From the NCBI RefSeq assembly GCF_003751085.1, contig NZ_RJJY01000002.1, positions 62,001-126,000 on the forward strand: 64,000 nucleotides of DNA, read 5' to 3'. Shown in pieces: positions 59,911-64,000 of this stretch. The notes below the pieces were generated by a model. It did no database searches, was not told the origin of the DNA, and saw only the letters and a list, made by a program, of their open reading frames with translations. The number at the start of each line of letters is the position of its first letter. The stretch's first letter is position 1. The DNA is from Micromonospora sp. Llam0. Its GTDB lineage: Bacteria > Actinomycetota > Actinomycetes > Mycobacteriales > Micromonosporaceae. A program made the position numbers and the translations under genes.

Positions 59911-60897
59911 GTGAACGACGTCGAGGAACTTCTCACCGACAGCCTGCGCGGCCGTGCCGCCGGTGACGTCGACGCGGCTGGTCTACTCGCCGGCGCCACG
60001 TCGCGTGGTCGGGTGTACCGGCGCCGACGCCGGTTGTGGACGGGGACCGCGGTGTTCGCGGCCGTACTGCTCGTCACCGCAGGGGCGGTCACCGTGACCG
60101 GCGGCCTGGGCGACGGGTCCTTCGCGCCCGGCGGCGCGAGCACCTCCGAGCTGCCCCGGGTAACCGGTGAGCCCGGGGCCAGCAGCGACCCGTCCCGCGT
60201 CGGCACCGACCCCAACATGGTCCACTTCGCCGCGCCGAAGCTCACCGCCACCGCCCGGCACTACCGCTGGACCAGCGGCGACGGGTACGAGCAGTTGGAG
60301 ATCGGCCTCGGTGAACAGGATCTGGTCCACGCCTCGATCGGTCGGGACATGGCCCTGCTCGACGAGGTCAGTACGCGGGGCGACTACGGGGTGGTCATCC
60401 GGGAGGAGCCGGTGCCAGGGCTGCAGCTGCGGGTTCAGGCCAACAGGGACGATCGCGCCCGGCAGGTACTCGCCGCGCTCCGGCTGGATCTCGCGCAACG
60501 GATCATGCTGCCGTTCCAGCTCGGTGAGGTGCCGGCGGACGCACGCGCGGTCCATGCCTCCGTTGGGTTCCTCGACGGCACCTTCGTCGACGGTGGCGTC
60601 ACCCTGGAACGCGGCGCCACCGACCGGATGCAGGTGCACGCGGAACGCGCACGCGACGATGCGACGGGTTCGGTGCACGGAGCCAACCACTCGGCCGGGG
60701 GACGGCCCGCCTTCCGGTACCCCGATGGAACCGAGGTGGCGCTGCTCGGGCTGCCGCAGTTGCTGGTGAACGCGCGGATCGGCCAGGTCGACCGGCAGGG
60801 GTTCGACCTGGCGGACGTCGACCTGGTCCTCGGGCAGATGAACCTGGCGGCCGACGTCGACAGCGTCGCCAGCTGGCCGTACCCGTTGCTGGGGTGA
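59911..60897 (+). CDS. Membrane protein, putative anti-sigma partner of the SigE-like factor
   Basis: A 328-residue protein: ~45 cytoplasmic residues (MNDVEELLTDSLRGRAAGDV ... GRVYRRRRRLW), one membrane helix (TGTAVFAAVLLVTAGAVTVTGG, 44-65) and a large extracytoplasmic domain without recognised family. This topology and position directly after a SigE-type sigma gene are those of its usual anti-sigma partner. GTG start with GAGAGAGG upstream. Confidence 0.78.
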   Translation: MNDVEELLTDSLRGRAAGDVDAAGLLAGATSRGRVYRRRRRLWTGTAVFAAVLLVTAGAVTVTGGLGDGSFAPGGASTSELPRVTGEPGASSDPSRVGTDPNMVHFAAPKLTATARHYRWTSGDGYEQLEIGLGEQDLVHASIGRDMALLDEVSTRGDYGVVIREEPVPGLQLRVQANRDDRARQVLAALRLDLAQRIMLPFQLGEVPADARAVHASVGFLDGTFVDGGVTLERGATDRMQVHAERARDDATGSVHGANHSAGGRPAFRYPDGTEVALLGLPQLLVNARIGQVDRQGFDLADVDLVLGQMNLAADVDSVASWPYPLLG

Positions 60898-61069
60898 GGT
60901 GCCGATCGGTCGCCGCGACGGTCCGGACGGCGGCGCCGGGCCGTCACCGCCCGATGCGAGGCTCCCCGACATGGTCGGTTGCGAACCGCTGACCTGCCGA
61001 TCCCTGCCGGTCTGGCGGCCGGGTAGCGTGACCGGGCATTGGCGACGCGACGGTTGGACGACAGGAGTC

Positions 61070-61831
61070 ATGGCACGACGTTCGACCCACTGCCCGCCGG
61101 CGGGACGCACGTCGCGGCGGCGGTGTCGCCCGCAGACGTCGGTCCGGGGCAGCTCCGGCAGACCGAGCTACGGGTGTACGGCTGCGCGGCGGGCGACTGG
61201 ACGCAGGTCTTCGCGACGCCGCTGGACACGACGGCCTGCGAGATCGCTGGTCGTCCTGCTGGTCGCGGTGCTGGTCACGGTCGCCGCAACGATGTGGGCG
61301 GTGGGCCGCTCACCGTCGGAGCCGACGCCCGCCGGGCCGACCGCGTCGGCGACCCCGCCGGCTGATCCGGCCGGGTCGTCCGACGCCGACGACGAGTTGC
61401 TGATCACGACGCGCGGAATCGGCCCGTTGCGGGTCAGCGGCAGCGTCGCCGAGTTGACCGCGACCGGCGCTCTCGGCACCGAACCGGGCGACTTCTGCCC
61501 GGACCGGCTGGTCGGCAGCGAGGAGTTCGCCGGGGTGGTCGTCTACACCGCCGAGGACGACATCGCCGCGATGATCGTCGTCGAGGAGTCGTCGCTGTCG
61601 ACCGCCGAGGGGGTGACGGTGGGCAGCACCAGTGCCGAGCTGCGCGAGGCGTACGGCGAGCAGCTCACCCGGCACACCGCCGAGAGCAACCCGTACTCCG
61701 AGAACTACCTGGTCAGCAGCGGCACGCTGGCGATCGGCTTCACCGTGTCTCAGGACGCGGTGGGCAAGATCCTGGTGGCGCCGACGGAGGTGCTGCGGGC
61801 CGTCTACGACGCCGGCGAGTTCCACTGCTGA
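61070..61831 (+). CDS. Single-pass membrane protein with apparent compensated frameshift
   Basis: The frame from ATG 61070 (after AGGAG) is open for 253 residues. Residues from about 60 onward look genuine: membrane helix LVVLLVAVLVTVAATMWAVG and an extracellular domain (ELLITTRGIGPLRVSG, YSENYLVSSGTLAIGFTVSQ). Between ~61080 and ~61245, however, another frame has the GC-rich third positions of real coding and reads FDPLPAGGTHVAAAVSPADV and LRVYGCAAGDWTQVF. One base lost near 61080 and one gained near 61245 would explain this. Function unknown. Confidence 0.6.
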   Translation: MARRSTHCPPAGRTSRRRCRPQTSVRGSSGRPSYGCTAARRATGRRSSRRRWTRRPARSLVVLLVAVLVTVAATMWAVGRSPSEPTPAGPTASATPPADPAGSSDADDELLITTRGIGPLRVSGSVAELTATGALGTEPGDFCPDRLVGSEEFAGVVVYTAEDDIAAMIVVEESSLSTAEGVTVGSTSAELREAYGEQLTRHTAESNPYSENYLVSSGTLAIGFTVSQDAVGKILVAPTEVLRAVYDAGEFHC

Positions 61832-61877
61832 CCCACCGGCCGGTCGACCGCCGGCAAGGGCCGGCGGCCGCCGGTGG

Positions 61878-62810
61878 CTACCCGAGTGGTCGCCAGCCGT
61901 CCCGGTACCCGATCGGGCCGTCGCCGTCCCGCGCGGGTCGCCGCTCCCCGTGGCAGCTGCCCGGCACCAGCCCGGTCCGGATCACCGCCGGACGTTCGAC
62001 GAGTACGCAGGTCCGCTCCCCCGGCCACCACCAGCCGGTGGACCGGACCAGCGTCGCCCACTCGTCGAGCTGCGTCTCGTCGGCCCGCCGGTACCAGGCC
62101 AGCCCGAGTCGGCGCAGCACGTCGTAGTACGCCACCCAGTACGCGTCCTGCTGGCCGTACCAGGCGGTCGGCACCGGCTGCCGCCCGACGGCCGCGAGTG
62201 CCGCGCGGACCGGTAGGGAGAAACCGTCGACCAGGCTGGTCCGCAACGTGTCGCGGACCCCTTGCTGTAGGACGACCCGCAGCGGTACGCCGGCCGCGAG
62301 CGCCTCGATGGGCGGCAGTACCGGCCATTTCGGTCCGGCACCGTCCAGTTTCTTGCCGGCGTCCTTCTTCCGGGCGTCCCTGTCCCCGGCGTGCTTTTTC
62401 CGGCCGGCCGGTGGTGGGGTCAGGTCGGGATGGTCGGCGCCCGTGTCCAGGGCGCTGCGCAGCCGGGACAGTCCGGCGGCGATGTCGCTGGCCAGCGGGG
62501 GTTTCCCGGCTGGCTGTCGACCTCTGATCCACTGCTGGAGCTGGTCGTGGGTGGGCAGGCCGGTCAGCAGCGGCAGCGCCTGACGGGGCGAGTCGACCCA
62601 ACGGAACCGGGGTCGGCTACGGAGGTGCCGGGCATAGATCCGGGACAGGATGTCCTCTGTGGCGGCCCGGTCGGCCGGCTCGGTGTCGAGCCCGTGGTCG
62701 AGCCATTCGCGCCGGACAGGTTCGGCTAGCCGCCAGTAGGCGACGGGCCGATCGGAAGCTGGTGCCGGGGAGGTGGAGCGGGCGGCGTCACGCCGCGTGG
62801 GCGCGGTCAC
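61878..62810 (-). CDS. DUF6745-like protein
   Basis: A 310-residue soluble protein. The C-terminal half carries the family-like pattern WYGQQDAYWVAYYDVLRRLG, STGWWWPGERTCVLVERPAVIRT and GERRPARDGDGPIGYRDGW, which resembles actinobacterial DUF6745 proteins. The middle is a Lys/Asp-rich linker (RKKHAGDRDARKKDAGKK). GTG 62810 was chosen as the first start before the conserved WRLAEPVRREWLDHGLDTEP region. Function unknown. Confidence 0.65.
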   Translation of the reverse strand: MTAPTRRDAARSTSPAPASDRPVAYWRLAEPVRREWLDHGLDTEPADRAATEDILSRIYARHLRSRPRFRWVDSPRQALPLLTGLPTHDQLQQWIRGRQPAGKPPLASDIAAGLSRLRSALDTGADHPDLTPPPAGRKKHAGDRDARKKDAGKKLDGAGPKWPVLPPIEALAAGVPLRVVLQQGVRDTLRTSLVDGFSLPVRAALAAVGRQPVPTAWYGQQDAYWVAYYDVLRRLGLAWYRRADETQLDEWATLVRSTGWWWPGERTCVLVERPAVIRTGLVPGSCHGERRPARDGDGPIGYRDGWRPLG

Positions 62811-62905
62811 CGCGCGAGGGCGGTTCCGCCCTTCCGGTAGGAAGTGATCATATCCACCATGGTGGCGGATCGCGCTGCCGACCGCAACAGGTCGGCCACG
62901 TCCGG

Positions 62906-64000
62906 TCAGCCGGTGAACTGCTGCCACAGGTAGTAGAGCGCGAACCAGGTGAAGAAGACCACGGCGGCGACCACCAACGCGGTCGCGGCCCGCCCGGCGC
63001 GCAGGGCGCGCGGCATGGTCCGCCGGTTGAGCCACAGCACGAGTCCGGCGACCAGCGGGATGTGCACGGCCTCGATCGACCCGGCGAGGGTCAGCAGGGC
63101 GACCGGATTGCCGAAGACCAGGAACACGGCGTACGGAAGGATCGCCAGCCACAGCACGATGGCGGTCCGGCTGATCACCGCCGGACGGGTGAGGGTGTGG
63201 TCGGCGAGCCGCGCCGGCAGCACACGCCGCACGCCGTCGGTGTACAGCCGCTGCCACCCGTCGATGTTGGTGAGCGTGGCGGTCCAGAACGCCGACACCA
63301 GGCCGACGACCATCAGCCAGAAGCCGACGCTGCCGAACACCTCACTGAACAGGCGGGTCAGGTCGCGGGCGACGTCGGCTTCGGCAGGCACGATTCCTTC
63401 CGGTCGCAGCAGTTCGGCGCCGAGGATCAGGAACGCGACGGTGATCAGCGCGACGCCGACCACGGCGAACGTCGAATCGAGGGTCATCGTCCGCAGCCAG
63501 CCGCGTACCCGGTCGATCTGGTGGCTGTCGAGGTGCCGCGGGTCGCGGCGGTCGGCCGCCGGCACCCCGGCGTGGCCGATGCCCTTGGCGGTGATCCAGT
63601 ACGAGTACCACATCAGCCCGGCCGCGCCGTTGGACAGGAAACCGAGCCAGGGCAGGATCTCGGCGACCCGCAGATCGTCCGGCGGCACCGGAACGAACCC
63701 GGCGGCGGCCTCGGTCAGGTCCGGCCCGACCTGGATCGCGGCGACGACGGCACCGAGGGCGAGCGCGACGCCGAGGACCCGGGACACCCATTCGACGCCG
63801 GTGTAGTGTCCGACCAGCACCAGCCCGGCGGCGGCGGCGATGACCACGCCGGTCCACAGCTGGATCGCACCGGGTACGGCGAGCGCGAGTGCGCTGCCGG
63901 CGGCGCTGGCGATCCCGGCGATCGCGGCGATCCCGACGACCAGCTGTGGCACCAGGATCACCCAGATGGCCCAGCCGCGCGGCCCCGGCAGGCCGGCCAG
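62906..64000 (-). CDS. Nramp-family divalent metal transporter, C-terminal part (runs off the right edge)
   Basis: The last ~364 residues of a multi-pass transporter of the Nramp/MntH superfamily. About nine hydrophobic helices remain, for example GVVIAAAAGLVLVGHYTGVE, FAVVGVALITVAFLILGAEL, LMVVGLVSAFWTATLTNIDG and PYAVFLVFGNPVALLTLAGS. The N-terminal helices with the metal-binding DPG motif lie beyond the window, so metal specificity cannot be judged. Confidence 0.78.
   Translation of the reverse strand: MAGLPGPRGWAIWVILVPQLVVGIAAIAGIASAAGSALALAVPGAIQLWTGVVIAAAAGLVLVGHYTGVEWVSRVLGVALALGAVVAAIQVGPDLTEAAAGFVPVPPDDLRVAEILPWLGFLSNGAAGLMWYSYWITAKGIGHAGVPAADRRDPRHLDSHQIDRVRGWLRTMTLDSTFAVVGVALITVAFLILGAELLRPEGIVPAEADVARDLTRLFSEVFGSVGFWLMVVGLVSAFWTATLTNIDGWQRLYTDGVRRVLPARLADHTLTRPAVISRTAIVLWLAILPYAVFLVFGNPVALLTLAGSIEAVHIPLVAGLVLWLNRRTMPRALRAGRAATALVVAAVVFFTWFALYYLWQQFTG

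Overview
High-GC actinobacterial chromosome, most likely a member of the Micromonosporaceae. The pointers are nickel superoxide dismutase with its SodX protease, two WhiB proteins, a thiol-responsive SigR/RsrA pair, WhiJ-type XRE/DUF397 genes, the 24-residue ribosomal protein bL37, GTG/TTG starts, and many genes that appear leaderless (TANNNT 6-7 nt before the start codon). The window is ordinary chromosome with a few mobile scars. I saw no rRNA, tRNA or CRISPR array.

Layout. 1-4.1 kb: 5' part of a malic enzyme gene, divergent sodX/sodN around a palindrome, an RsbW-like protein, a lipid kinase, and whiB1 behind a CRP-like site. 4.2-7.8 kb: a sulfur-assimilation operon on the minus strand (28-aa leader peptide, sulfite reductase, 54-aa zinc-ribbon protein, APS reductase, sirohydrochlorin chelatase), joined by ATGA overlaps. 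7.9-20.1 kb: a conserved-looking block (PdtaS kinase, SIS protein, TPR protein, biotinyl carrier, bL37, rsrA-sigR, hydrolase, second WhiB, SRAP protein, aroA, rsgA, hisN) whose gene content resembles the whiB1-sigH-aroA region of mycobacteria. 20-31 kb: DMT-like membrane protein, glycosyltransferase, a frameshifted STAS/ATPase gene, a two-component system, anti-sigma ATPase, PRPP synthetase, esterase, glycerol kinase.

31-36.4 kb is the most striking part. A compact threonyl-tRNA synthetase (no editing domain) sits behind an 18-codon leader peptide with three consecutive Thr codons and an attenuator hairpin. Upstream of it a short archaeal-type aspartyl-tRNA synthetase is preceded by a T-box riboswitch that appears to act on translation. 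Next to them a methyltransferase gene is split by an intact 1503-bp ISAs1-family element with 18-bp inverted repeats and a 10-bp target duplication. 36.4-40 kb holds a family of 57-61 bp palindromes (three copies) and a recent tandem duplication that doubled a DUF397 gene beside its WhiJ-type regulator.

40-64 kb: methyltransferase, XRE-cupin regulator, F420-type nitroreductase, DUF4386 protein, a DesK/LuxR-type two-component system, an HTH/PIN toxin-antitoxin pair flanked by 205-bp direct repeats of the purC 3' end, purC, an orphan solute-binding lipoprotein, an XRE-TPR regulator bracketed by two GTAAC-N5-GTTAC palindromes, a copper operon (YcnI, CopC-CopD fusion, second DUF1775 protein), GNAT, GPP34, several unrecognised proteins including a 521-aa coiled-coil protein, a SigE-type sigma factor with its putative membrane anti-sigma partner, a DUF6745-like protein and the 3' part of an Nramp-like transporter gene.
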